A stretch of DNA of 64,000 nt. Source: Owenia fusiformis. Lineage: Eukaryota; Annelida; Polychaeta; Sabellida; Oweniidae. Positions within the stretch are counted from its first letter, which is position 1, and the number at the start of each line of letters is the position of its first letter. Both the position numbers and the translations under genes were made by a program. Under the pieces are notes generated by a model, which did no database searches, was not told where the DNA came from, and worked only from the letters and a program-made list of their open reading frames with translations. The stretch covers positions 37,661,936 through 37,725,935 of the forward strand of contig CAIIXF020000006.1 of NCBI GenBank assembly GCA_903813345.2, written 5' to 3'. Shown piece by piece: positions 23,624 to 36,302 of this stretch.

Positions 23624-24317
23624 GGCGGCCATTTTGTCGGCCATCTTGAAATTCTAGCGAAAATTTTAATCTGTCATAACTTTTGATCCAGACGTGGTAG
23701 AACATTGTGTGAACCCATTTTTCTGACTAATTTTGGGTCAAGCAATCCATTTACCCATTCTTTTTTACCTATACATGTGTCTATATCAACAAAACCTACT
23801 TTATTGATCAAAAATATCAATTCACGCATTGTAAATCCATGTTTAAATATAGTAAAATTAGTTTGTTTTTCTTTTAAGCAGCTTTCCATATTCTAGGACA
23901 TCCCTAGAAGTATAAAACCCATTGAACTTATTGTGAAAGAGATTATTAAATGCTTGCAAATAATTTTACATGATAACATTGAGTGTATTAAGTTAACTGT
24001 TGTGATGAAAGAAATGGCTGTAATGGTTAAGAAAATATGTGTAATATTTAAGAGAGTCTAAAACAAATATTACATTTAGAATTATCCATTGTTATGTTAA
24101 CTCCTGTAATTTATAATTTGAAGGTCTTAATAGATACTTGTATATGGGAATTCTTCTTTTGTTAGGCCTAATAATTTTTCCTTTTGTTTATAGTTGTTGG
24201 GGAGGGGGTACATAAAAAATTTATGCTATAAATATTTTCAGGTCCTGAAGAATACTGGATGTGATAATGGGTAGTAATTTAGTGTGACAGCTCAACATTA
24301 GTAACTTATAAATAACT

Positions 24318-27300
24318 ATGGCAAGTAAGAAACGCAAACATTCAAATGAATGTTCACGTGCATGTGAAAAATGCATTCTGCACTTTGACAATATCACACC
24401 GGGTGACTTCATATCTCTGTCTCAAGCAAGGGGAAATGCAGATGACAAACTGTCCCAGCTTAATGATATTAAAGCAAAACGACTTTTGGAGCCAGTTACA
24501 TCTCCATATAGAATGGCAGAGGCAGGTTCTAAACTCCCATGCACTCTTGAAAATTTAGACTTATCAACCACAGGTTATCATAGAGGCTGCTACCAAAGGT
24601 TCACAGGCAACCTTAATCGCTTAAAAAACTCCACTGAATCTGGAGAACCTTCAGAAAATACCTCCTTAAGATCACCTCGTAAGCCAGCTGTTTCCTCTGC
24701 AGTTCAGCCATTTCCACCTGAGTGTATTTTCTGTGATAAAAGTGAAGTGAAGGTTTCTGGTAAAACTGAAAGGTGCAATAAATTTGCAGTGTACAAACAT
24801 AGTGATGGCATGAAGAGTAAACACAATCAAGATCCATCCTGGAAGCAAATCCAGACAATGGCCTTGGAACTTGGAAATAACCACCTCTATCGTAAAGTTA
24901 AAGATGAAGATCTTTTTGCCAGAGAGGCTCAGTTTCACTGGTCATGTCGAAACAAATTTTCTAATGCTCATAGTAAATTAAAGCAGAGTAAAAGTGAAAG
25001 TGAAGTATTGGACTCTGAATGGCATAACAAGCGTGCAGCTCACCAGAAAGCTTTTACTGAAGTTTTAAATGTTATACAAGACAGAGTGGTTAATAAAATG
25101 GAAGTGGTAGAGCTTTCCCATCTCAGGAAAGTATACATTGATGATCTTGAGGGTCAGGGCTTCCCAAATCCAAACTTCAGAGCTGAAAAACTGAAAACCC
25201 GCCTTGAAGAACACAGTATATACCAGGACATCGGGTTTTCAAAAGTAAATCCAGGTGATAAAGGTTGTCTTAGCTACAATTTGGTATACAACAGAAGAAT
25301 ATCTGTACCAGACGCCATTTCTCGTGCATTCCAACTAGGCTCCAGTGATATACATCAAGATGTAGCCATTGGTCTCAGAGAAATAATAATGAAGTCATTC
25401 CATAAAGTGAAAGAATTGCCTTGGCCTCCTACAGCTGAAGACCTCAACCTGGTTTCCATACCTCCTGAATTGATGACATTTCTAAACTATGTAATAGCAG
25501 GAGAAATAAACATGGATAACAATGAGAAAACCAAACGGTTAATCCTATCTATTGGGCAGGTACTGAACTTTTGCTTCCCTTCTTTTGTCCTAGATTTACA
25601 AATGTTAGTTCCGTGGGTTGATATCATTCATTGGGGATTGTTTTTCTTTGTGTTTTCCAAATGTTGCCCCCTGTGTTTTCTGTCAATAAGAACTATATTC
25701 TTGATGCAGGATAGCCATGTATTTGTTATGTAATGTTACCCTTTGTTCATGATATGATTATTTGTTCTTCCTAGGACATCTGCCGTGCGGCCACGAAAGG
25801 AGAATGGAAGTTACCTAAGCACATTCTTCTTTGCACCACTGTCAGACATCTGTACCGAAGTAAACAGCTCACCAATATACTGAGCAGATTAGGCCATTGC
25901 GAAACATATGATTTCAGTTTAGAGTTGGAAACTGCGTTGGCAAAGGCGCTTGATGAGGTTTCGACGTCTATTACTCCTCAGATAATTACTGGGGAAGGAA
26001 ATGCTGTGTTCCACGTTGAATGGGACAATTTAAATAAGATCACTACAAATTTCCACGGATCCAATGTTGTCAATAGCGCTGGGGGGATCATGATTCAAGA
26101 AATAAAACCTGGATTTGAAGTCACTAACCAAGACCGAAAGCTCCCGATTTATGAAAGGACTAAGAGTCGATCCAACAAGATAGATACTCCTGAGACATTG
26201 GCTCCGGTTCACATATACACTCGCATAGGACCAAAATTTCCAGAAGGGTCTGTTTTCCAGCCATCAGTAGAGAACAATGTCATAAATGCATCTACTATGC
26301 AAGAATACCGGGTGTGGCTACTTGCACGGGTAATTGGAAGCAGTAGTAACAAACAGCTTGTACCAGCATTTGGTGGTTTTGTCTCTGCCATTGGTGTTGC
26401 CCCTCCACGGAAGTCTACCATAGAGTATTTCACGCCAATAAACCAGCCCTTTACTGAATATTCAGTTATCAAAGAAGCCTTACGCAGATCTGAGGAAGCG
26501 ACCGCAGAAGTAGGCCAAGAATATGTCATAAGTACCTTTGACCTTGGAGGATGCATGAAGGCGTTGCCATTAATTTGGAAGTATCCAGAACAATACTCCA
26601 AGCATGTGATAATACCAGGAGCATTCCACACAGGTATGAACTACATCTCCATGATAACCTCACGTAAATGTGCTGGATCTGGGCATGGCGAAATATTAAT
26701 TGAGGCGGGACTAGTAACAAATGGTTGCCTTAACAGTGTACTGAAGGGAAAAGCTTATGCCAAGGCTTTGTTTTGTCTAAAAACGGTGAGTGAATCTATG
26801 GAAAGGCTCCTACTTGAGAAGTTTGTTGAAGAGGAGATCAATGAAGTAGAAGATCCTATTACTCTGATCAACATTGTTCAAGACTGTAGTCGTGAAAACC
26901 TTGACAATGCCCTGAAGGATAATGCCACAATACAACTTCTTGATAACTACATGACCTATGAACACAAGGTGAGATCTGGCCACCTTGGAAAAACAGCAAT
27001 GTTTTGGCTCAGCGTGATAGATCAGGCTCGTTTGGTAATGATGCTGCTTTACTCAGTGAAGACTAATAACTTTGAACTGTTCCATAAATGCAACCGGGAT
27101 ATGGCTGACCTGTTTTTTGCGTTTGATGGACCAAATTATTCAAGGTAATTAGCATTTCTTAAATAAACAAAAGTCAGAACATTTATGTTATAACACCAAA
27201 TAAGTAGCAATACTATTTAGTATATTTAAAATATATGTATGTTCACAAACACAGGTATTTAGCATGGTTAGATGCCTTCCTGCTGAATATAGACAGATCA

Positions 27301-29762
27301 CATCCTGGGGCCAAGGATCTCCTTGAGAATGGGGGAATAGCTGTTACACGATCACTTATTCCTGGTGCACGTAGTGCTGTCGACAAAACCATGGAAGAGA
27401 CATTCATGAAGTTTGCCAAGTCATCAGGTGGGTACAGAACATTTACCAGTGAATATATATATACTAACTTTGGGTTAACAATCAAAAATATGAATTGTAA
27501 AATGCATTACATATTTTGTTCTATCTAGGTGGATTTGTGGGTCTATTCTCAATGTTTGGTGCTTACCAGCGCTGGTGCCGAACCTCCACTACAAGAATCC
27601 AGTACTTTGAGAAGATGTTAGAGATGTGTAGCATTAATGACGACACAGAGACTCCAAAGGCAGGGAGACACCGAGAGCTAGAACGAGCTGAAATAAAGAA
27701 GTCAGAAGATGCTGTCCAGATGACCATAACAGCTATTCGCAACTTCACCAATCCATTCAATCTTACTGACAAAGACCATCTTTTCAGTTTGGCCTCAGGT
27801 GCTCCTGTCCCTCATGAAGCAGAATTTGATGTTCTCTGTGCTGAGAAAGCTGGTAGAGCTGCAAAGGAAGCTTTCACAAGAGATAGACTTTCCAGTGGTA
27901 AAGCAGAATCACTCTTTTTCGAGCCAATCAAGAGGCTAAAGTTAAAGACTATGGAAGCATCAAACAAGACAGTTAAGCTTACTGGATCACAAGGGAAGGT
28001 ATGAATGTACTATAATATGGATTGGTTAGATTTTGTAGTAATTTTAGAAAAGCTTTCATTTTTCTTTTTTTTCATTTTCATTTCAGGTTGTTCAGTACCA
28101 GGAACAAAGTGACTTAGCTTTCCTTCTTCTTGTCAAGTCTCAGCAGCTGGAAGAACCTATTGATCTGAACAAGATCATGGAATACTGCCTCACACCAGTA
28201 CCATTCTGTCTTGGCACACCTGATGGCTACTTCAGCAAGACAAATAAGGCTGCTTTGTTACATTACCTGATGGAAGACATTCCTGAAGAAGGATCTTATC
28301 CAGAGGATGCGATACTCATCCAAGATGGTAATGCACTATTCCACACCTTGACCAACATACCACCAACATTCGGTGAGATCTGCCTCCAAGTACTTGACCA
28401 AATGGTTGCCAAGAAGAACTTTGTATTTTCCACAGACTGTTATGTCTCGGACTCAATCAAAGCTCAGGAGCGATTGCGCAGGGGTACCTCTCAGAAATAC
28501 ATTGTTGATGGGCCAGCAACAAGAAAACCAACTGATTTCAAATTGTTCCTCTCCAATGATGAAAACAAAATACAGCTGTGTCACCTATTACTTCAGGTAT
28601 GGAAGAGTAAGGAGGCTTTGTCTAGGCTCCAGAAGTCCAACATTGCCATGGCTGTGGTCGAGGGAAAGACATACAAACTGAGTGTGGATTCATCATCTGG
28701 TCAGGTACAGAAGCATGTTGAAGTTATAGGTATGACATCACTTGATTTTTGCAATTAAACACTCACATTTTAATTAACTCGATTAATTTGTTGATTACCA
28801 GGTAACTGCATCTGAGATAGAAGAGCTACAATCCAGTCAAGAAGAGACAGATACCCGGGTTGTTCTTTACCTCATTTATGCAGCCAAGATAGGGTTCAAG
28901 AGGAGTGTTGTAAGAACACCTGATACAGACATATTCTTCATACTTCTATACCATGCACATACAATCCCACTCACAGTATATGTTGATATTGGCACAGGCA
29001 AGAGCCGGCAGCTTATCAATGTCAGTGAACTTGCAGAGTCTATGGGACCAGGACATTGCTCAATGCTTCTTGGACTATATGTATATACTGGAGAAGATGT
29101 TACAAGTGCTTTCAAGGGTAAAGGAAAAGTAGGGCCAATGAAGAAGCTTCAAAAGCATGCAAAGTTTCAGTCAGCTTTCAGGTAAGATATACAAAAGGTT
29201 ATCAAATAACAACTGCATAATTTCACTGAAAATCTCTATTTTATATCTGCTTTCCCTTCTTCATTTCTTTATTTCCAGATCCCTTGGTGATGACTGGTGC
29301 ATAACAGCTAACGATCTTGTTAATGAGCTTGAGGCATTCACATGTATAATGTATGGCTATCCACGCGAGACATCTATCAATGTGGTCCGTGCAAACATGC
29401 TGAAGAAGATGGTGGGTATAGATACTCAGCTGACCATCAAGTCAAAGGTTGACCTTTCAAAGTTGCCCCCCTGTAAAGACAGCTTGGTACCTCATGTCCA
29501 ACGCGTGAACCATCGCATCTGCAATTACAAGCGGGCAAACCAGCCGACATTCACTGTTCCAAAGCCATATGATTCCGACCAAGGTTGGCAAAAAACAGCA
29601 ACTGGATTCCTGGAGCCTATTTGGTCATGTGGATCTATCCTACCAAGTTCATTGGTTGATCTCATATCCGATGCAGATGCACCTGAGGATGATGAACAAG
29701 ATGATGACAGCACTGAAATTGAACTGGACTTTGATGCAATTTTCAGTGATGACGATGACTAG
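24318..29762 (+). CDS. Academ-like transposase fused to an XPG/PIN-like nuclease (1578 aa, 7 exons)
   Basis: Exons: 24318-25559, 25775-27144, 27255-27427, 27529-27998, 28087-28704, 28802-29181, 29279-29762; all junctions are GT-AG and the frame closes exactly. Residues 1-215 hold two zinc modules of near-equal spacing, C16-x2-C19...H88-x2-C91 and C136-x2-C139...H207-x2-C210. The middle part has VEWDNLN (Asp498), STFDLGG (Asp670) and LIEAGL (Glu724), proposed DDE residues, around PGAFHTGMNY. The C-terminal third has QDGNALFH (Asp1165), DSIKAQERLRRG, EETDTR (1305-1310) and PDTD (1331-1334), the acidic pattern of FEN1/XPG/PIN nucleases, and ends in an acidic tail. Academ elements are recalled to join a transposase with an XPG nuclease; that name is inference. 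No frame damage is seen. Confidence 0.8.
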
Positions 29763-29936
29763 CTATTCAGCATTACCTATACTACTTTGAGTGATATCAA
29801 TGAATAGACCAATAGAAGCTGACATGAAAGTACTTTCATAACAAAGACAATGGTAGTTTAACGCTAGAATATGGTAACTGACCATAGGACTCTTATATTA
29901 AAAGCATCTTGGTGAATAATAAGATTAGGGATGGAG

Positions 29937-30566
29937 GAATCTCAAAAACACCTTTCTCAAAGTGAAGTGGTCTTTATTTTGTTGTGTTTTACCAAATGAG
30001 TCATTATTTTATTTTTTATAATTTTGAAATTTTATTTTACATATTTATATACTCAGGGAGTTTTCTTCTGAAATAAACTTATGTGAGTAATATGTGCCAA
30101 AACTGGTTAATGATGAATCCCAAAACACATCGCTAAACTGGGGTGGTCATTATTTTATTGTACTTAACCAAATGAGTCATTATTTTATTTCATATAATTT
30201 TGTAATATTGTATTACATTTTTATATACAAAGGTAATATGTATGTAATATGTGCCAAAACTGATTAATGATGAATCTTAAAAACACCTCGCTGAACAGAG
30301 GTTATTATTTTATTGTATTTAACCAAATGAGTCATTATTTTATTTTACATGTATGCTGTGTATTACCTAATGATTCATTATTTTATTTTATATAATTTTG
30401 AAATGTTTTGTTACATATTTATATTCTCAAGAGTTGTCTTTTGAAATAAACTTATGTAAGTAATATGTGCCAAAACTGATTTATGGTGAATCTGAAAACA
30501 CTTCATTTAACTGAGGTGGTCTTTATTTTATTGTATTTAACCAAATTAGTCATATTTTATTTTATT
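29937..30566 (+). repeat. Tandem repeat in the transposon 3' tail (unit ~155-215 bp, 3.5 copies)
   Basis: Units begin near 29937, 30116, 30273 and 30489. Each has AACAC, TTTATTNTATTGTATTTAACC, AAATGAGTCATTATTTTATT and a TAATATGTGCCAAAACTG segment before the next unit. Several AATAAA hexamers (such as in GAAATAAACTTATG) lie in the units and could give poly(A) sites for the transposase transcript. Confidence 0.8.
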
Positions 30567-30741
30567 TTCAACAATTAACAGATATAATTTTATTTTTGTA
30601 TGTCTTAGAGACTTGCAATATAATTTTTTCATGTATGTGCAAAAATTGATCACATTGATTTTAAAATACAATGCTTGAAATAAACGATTTGATTTAAAAC
30701 AAGATATTACTGTCTTTAGCTTTATTGATAAGTAAAATATA

Positions 30742-31286
30742 CAATGTTAAATGGATTGCTTGACCCAAAATTAGTCAGAAAAATGGGTTCACACAATGTT
30801 CTACCACGTCTGGATCAAAAGTTATGACAGATTAAAATTTTCGCTAGGATTCCAAGATGGCCGACGTCACAATTAATGCAAATTAGCTAATTTGCATAAC
30901 TGAATATTGTAACCATATAGTAAATTTAATAAGGTTTAATCAGATACCAATATCATCTCTATAGACCAAATAATGGCGAAGCTACATTGATTCAAGACTC
31001 CAAGGTAGACGTATGTACAGTATATTATTGTCAAATAATGACATTCACGATAGCTGCCTCGAAAGTTACATAACTTTCGTAATACTGATTCAATTTTGAA
31101 TCTGTTTTCACTTTTATGTTGCTTATACCTTCTACTAATAGAATAAAGGACAAAACCTTTCAGAAATTTTGCCATACGGCCTCAGTTCTAATAGATACCT
31201 TGCTATAGTTGGAAATTCTGAACCAAAAATAGATTGATGACGTCATAATTTATGCAAATTAGATAATTTGCATAATTGAATATCGG
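30742..31286. repeat. 3' TIR of the full-length element, outer end missing
   Basis: Read on the minus strand this matches the 5' region from about 23038 to 23464 and 23635 to 23755 (ATTCAATTATGCAAATTATC, GAACTGAGGCCGTATGG, CAGACGTGGTAGAACATTG). It differs at more sites than the two long arms do. It ends at GATATCGG, where the inverted copy begins, so the terminal ~270 bp with GTAGGAACAAGG are absent. Confidence 0.8.
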
Positions 31287-34200
31287 AAAAGATGGTCTTT
31301 GTCAGTAAGATTGAATGGATTGGTGAAGTTGCGAATAGCTGTTATGGTCATCTGGACAGCATCTTCTGACTTCTTTATTTCAGCTCGTTCTAGCTCTCGG
31401 TGTCTCCCTGCCTTTGGAGTCTCTGTGTCGTCATTAATGCTACACATCTCTAACATCTTCTCAAAGTACTGGATTCTTGTAGTGGAGGTTCGGCACCAGC
31501 GCTGGTAAGCACCAAACATTGAGAATAGACCCACAAATCCACCTAGATAGAACAAAATATGTAATGCATTTTACAATTCATATTTTTGATTGTTAACCCA
31601 AAGTTAGTATATATATATTCACTGGTAAATGTTCTGTACCCACCTGATGACTTGGCAAACTTCATGAATGTCTCTTCCATGGTTTTGTCGACAGCACTAC
31701 GTGCACCAGGAATAAGTGATCGTGTAACAGCTATTCCCCCATTCTCAAGGAGATCCTTGGCCCCAGGATGTGATCTGTCTATATTCAGCAGGAAGGCATC
31801 TAACCATGCTAAATACCTGTGTTTGTGAACATACATATATTTTAAATATACTAAATAGTATTGCTACTTATTTGGTGTTATAACATAAATGTTCTGACTT
31901 TTGTTTATTTAAGAAATGCTAATTACCTTGAATAATTTGGTCCATCAAACGCAAAAAACAGGTCAGCCATATCCCGGTTGCATTTATGGAACAGTTCAAA
32001 GTTATTAGTCTTCACTGAGTAAAGCAGCATCATTACCAAACGAGCCTGATCTATCACGCTGAGCCAAAACATTGCTGTTTTTCCAAGGTGGCCAGATCTC
32101 ACCTTGTGTTCATAGGTCATGTAGTTATCAAGAAGTTGTATTGTGGCATTATCCTTCAGGGCATTGTCAAGGTTTTCACGACTACAGTCTTGAACAATGT
32201 TGATCAGAGTAATAGGATCTTCTACTTCATTGATCTCCTCTTCAACAAACTTCTCAAGTAGGAGCCTTTCCATAGATTCACTCACCGTTTTTAGACAAAA
32301 CAAAGCCTTGGCATAAGCTTTTCCCTTCAGTACACTGTTAAGGCAACCATTTGTTACTAGTCCCGCCTCAATTAATATTTCGCCATACCCAGATCCAGCA
32401 CATTTACGTGAGGTTATCATGGAGATGTAGTTCATACCTGTGTGGAATGCTCCTGGTATTATCACATGCTTGGAGTATTGTTCTGGATACTTCCAAATTA
32501 ATGGCAACGCCTTCATGCATCCTCCAAGGTCAAAGGTACTTATGACATATTCTTGGCCTACTTCTGCGGTCGCTTCCTCAGATCTGCGTAAGGCTTCTTT
32601 GATAACTGAATATTCAGTAAAGGGCTGGTTTATTTGCGTGAAATACTCTATGGTAGACTTCCGTGGAGGGGCAACACCAATGGCAGAGACAAAACCACCA
32701 AATGCTGGTACAAGCTGTTTGTTACTACTGCTTCCAATTACCCGTGCAAGTAGCCACACCCGGTATTCTTGCATAGTAGATGCATTTATGACATTGTTCT
32801 CTACTGATGGCTGGAAAACAGACCCTTCTGGAAATTTTGGTCCTATGCGAGTGTATATGTGAACCGGAGCCAATGTCTCAGGAGTATCTATCTTGTTGGA
32901 TCGACTCTTAGTCCTTTCATAAATCGGGAGCTTTCGGTCTTGGTTAGTGACTTCAAATCCAGGTTTTATTTCTTGAATCATGATCCCCCCAGCGCTATTG
33001 ACAACATTGGATCCGTGGAAATTTGTAGTGATCTTATTTAAATTGTCCCATTCAACGTGGAACACAGCATTTCCTTCCCCAGTAATTATCTGAGGAGTAA
33101 TAGACGTCGAAACCTCATCAAGCGCCTTTGCCAACGCAGTTTCCAACTCTAAACTGAAATCATATGTTTCGCAATGGCCTAATCTGCTCAGTATATTGGT
33201 GAGCTGTTTACTTCGGTACAGATGTCTGACAGTGGTGCAAAGAAGAATGTGCTTAGGTAACTTCCATTCTCCTTTCGTGGCCGCACGGCAGATGTCCTAG
33301 GAAGAACAAATAATCATATCATGAACAAAGGGTAACATTACATAACAAATACATGGCTATCCTGCATCAAGAATATAGTTCTTATTGACAGAAAACACGG
33401 GGGGCAACATTTGGAAAACACAAAGAAAAACAATCCCCAATGAATGATATCAACCCACGGAACTAACATTTGTAAATCTAGGACAAAAGAAGGGAAGCAA
33501 AAGTTCAGTACCTGCCCAATAGATAGGATTAACCGTTTGGTTTTCTCATTGTTATCCATGTTTATTTCTCCTGCTATTACATAGTTTAGAAATGTCATCA
33601 ATTCAGGAGGTATGGAAACCAGGTTGAGGTCTTCAGCTGTAGGAGGCCAAGGCAATTCTTTCACTTTATGGAATGACTTCATTATTATTTCTCTGAGACC
33701 AATGGCTACATCTTGATGTATATCACTGGAGCCTAGTTGGAATGCACGAGAAATGGCGTCTGGTACAGATATTCTTCTGTTGTATACCAAATTGTAGCTA
33801 AGACAACCTTTATCACCTGGATTTACTTTTGAAAACCCGATGTCCTGGTATATACTGTGTTCTTCAAGGCGGGTTTTCAGTTTTTCAGCTCTGAAGTTTG
33901 GATTTGGGAAGCCCTGACCCTCAAGATCATCAATGTATACTTTCCTGAGATGGGAAAGCTCTACCACTTCCATTTTATTAACCACTCTGTCTTGTATAAC
34001 ATTTAAAACTTCAGTAAAAGCTTTCTGGTGAGCTGCACGCTTGTTATGCCATTCAGAGTCCAATACTTCACTTTCACTTTTACTCTGCTTTAATTTACTA
34101 TGAGCATTAGAAAATTTGTTTCGACATGACCAGTGAAACTGAGCCTCTCTGGCAAAAAGATCTTCATCTTTAACTTTACGATAGAGGTGGTTATTTCCAA

Positions 34201-34753
34201 GTTCCAAGGCCATTGTCTGGATTTGCTTCCAGGATGGATCTTGATTGTGTTTACTCTTCATGCCATCACTATGTTTGTACACTGCAAATTTATTGCACCT
34301 TTCAGTTTTACCAGAAACCTTCACTTCACTTTTATCACAGAAAATACACTCAGGTGGAAATGGCTGAACTGCAGAGGAAACAGCTGGCTTACGAGGTGAT
34401 CTTAAGGAGGTATTTTCTGAAGGTTCTCCAGATTCAGTGGAGTTTTTTAAGCGATTAAGGTTGCCTGTGAACCTTTGGTAGCAGCCTCTATGATAACCTG
34501 TGGTTGATAAGTCTAAATTTTCAAGAGTGCATGGGAGTTTAGAACCTGCCTCTGCCATTCTATATGGAGATGTAACTGGCTCCAAAAGTCGTTTTGCTTT
34601 AATATCATTAAGCTGGGACAGTTTGTCATCTGCATTTCCCCTTGCTTGAGACAGAGATATGAAGTCACCCGGTGTGATATTGTCAAAGTGCAGAATGCAT
34701 TTTTCACATGCACGTGAACATTCATTTGAATGTTTGCGTTTCTTACTTGCCAT
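31287..34753 (-). pseudogene. Inverted truncated copy of the transposase gene (exons 1 to part of 4)
   Basis: Exon 1 (34753-33512), exon 2 (33296-31927), exon 3 (31816-31644) and the first 256 bp of exon 4 (31542-31287) mirror the intact gene. The copy ends inside exon 4 after ...DKDHLF and joins the 3' TIR. Observed coding differences are Leu to Pro in the intron-1 read-through, Pro to Gln in YFTPINQP, and His to Tyr in GSGHGEIL. It keeps the zinc modules and the DDE core but lacks the whole nuclease part. If spliced and translated it would give a shortened protein. Confidence 0.85.
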
Positions 34754-36298
34754 AGTTATTTATAAGTTACTAATGTTGAGCTGTCACACTAAATTACTAC
34801 CCATTATCACATCCAGTATTCTTCAGGACCTGAAAATATTTATAGCATAAATTTTTTATGTACCCCCTCCCCAACAACTATAAACAAAAGGAAAAATTAT
34901 TAGGCCTAACAAAAGAAGAATTCCCATATACAAGTATCTATTAAGACCTTCAAATTATAAATTACAGGAGTTAACATAACAATGGATAATTCTAAATGTA
35001 ATATTTGTTTTAGACTCTCTTAAATATTACACATATTTTCTTAACCATTACAGCCATTTCTTTCATCACAACAGTTAACTTAATACACTCAATGTTATCA
35101 TGTAAAATTATTTGCAAGCATTTAATAATCTCTTTCACAATAAGTTCAATGGGTTTTATACTTCTAGGGATGTCCTAGAATATGGAAAGCTGCTTAAAAG
35201 AAAAACAAACTAATTTTACTATATTTAAACATGGATTTACAATGCGTGAATTGATATTTTTGATCAATAAAGTAGGTTTTGTTGATATAGACACATGTAT
35301 AGGTAAAAAAGAATGGGTAAATGGATTGCTTGACCCAAAATTAGTCAGAAAAATGGGTTCACACAATGTTCTACCACGTCTGGATCAAAAGTTATGACAG
35401 ATTAAAATTTTCGCTAGAATTTCAAGATGGCCGACAAAATGGCCGCCATAAAAGTACTATGGGACATTAGTTGGCAATGTTAACAAATGAATTCATTAAA
35501 TAGACACCCTAGGGATTACAAAAATGTATGTGACTTATTCACATCTTATGGGTGCATGGGAACCCCTTGTTCCTACTTTGGATATTCTGAACCAAAAATG
35601 GATTGATGACGTCACAATTAATGCAAATTAGCTAATTTGAATAACTGAATATTGTAACCATATAGTAAATTTAATAAGGTTTAATCAGATACCAATATCA
35701 TCTCTATAGACCAAATAATGGCGAAGCTACATTGATTCAAGACTCCAAGGTAAGACGTATGTACAGTATATTATTGTCAAATAATGACATTCACGATAGC
35801 TGCCTCGAAAGTTACATAACTTTCGTAATACTGATTCAATTTTGAATCTGTTTTCACTTTTATGTTGCTTATACCTTCTACTAATAGAATAAAGGACAAA
35901 ACCTTTCAGAAATTTTGCCATACGGCCTCAGTTCTAATAGATACCTTGCTATAGTTGGAAATTCTGAACCAAAAATAGATTGATGACGTCATAATTTATG
36001 CAAATTAGATAATTTGCATAATTGAATATCGGAAATTTATTGGAAATTTAATGAGGTTTAATTTGGTACCAGTATCATTTCTATAGACCAAATAATGACA
36101 GAGCTACAAATGATTTAAGATACCAAGGTAAGATGTCTAAAGATGCGTAACCATGGTAACGGAATGCCGCATAAAAGTACTATGGGACATTAGTTGGCAA
36201 TGTTAACAAATGAATTCATTAAATAGACACCCTAGGGATTACAAAAATGTATGTAACTTATTCACACCTTATGGGTGCATGGGAACCCTTGTTCCTAC
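34754..36298. repeat. Inverted copy of the 5' terminal region
   Basis: Mirror image of 22772-24317, including the inner duplicate terminus (about 35447-35575) and the same A/T-rich leader. It supplies the right-hand end of the composite, so both outer ends derive from the element's 5' terminus. Confidence 0.85.
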
Positions 36299-36302
36299 TA
36301 TA

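Larger units (their letters stand above)
22772..36298. mobile_element. 13.5-kb composite DNA transposon: full element plus inverted truncated copy
   Basis: Both outer ends are the same terminus, GTAGGAACAAGG followed by GTTCCCATGCACCC (four G at the left, three at the right). Each is flanked by TATA (22768-22771 and 36299-36302), within TTAGTATA...TATACTAA. From the left the order is 5' terminus, seven-exon gene (24318-29762), tandem-repeat tail, and a 3' TIR at 30742-31286 that lacks its outermost ~270 bp. Fused to it is a reverse copy of the first 5.0 kb (31287-36298). The 5013-bp and 5012-bp arms differ by one indel and three substitutions that I could find. The structure is either a very recent rearranged insertion or an assembly artefact. 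Superfamily by features: Academ-like. Confidence 0.85.

Noticed and set aside
28177-28758. Exon 5 of the transposase read through to the stop after DFCN
   Set aside because: The donor CAG/GTACAG at 28704/28705 joined to 28802 keeps the frame and restores the EETDTR motif; a donor at 28729 would put TGA in frame.
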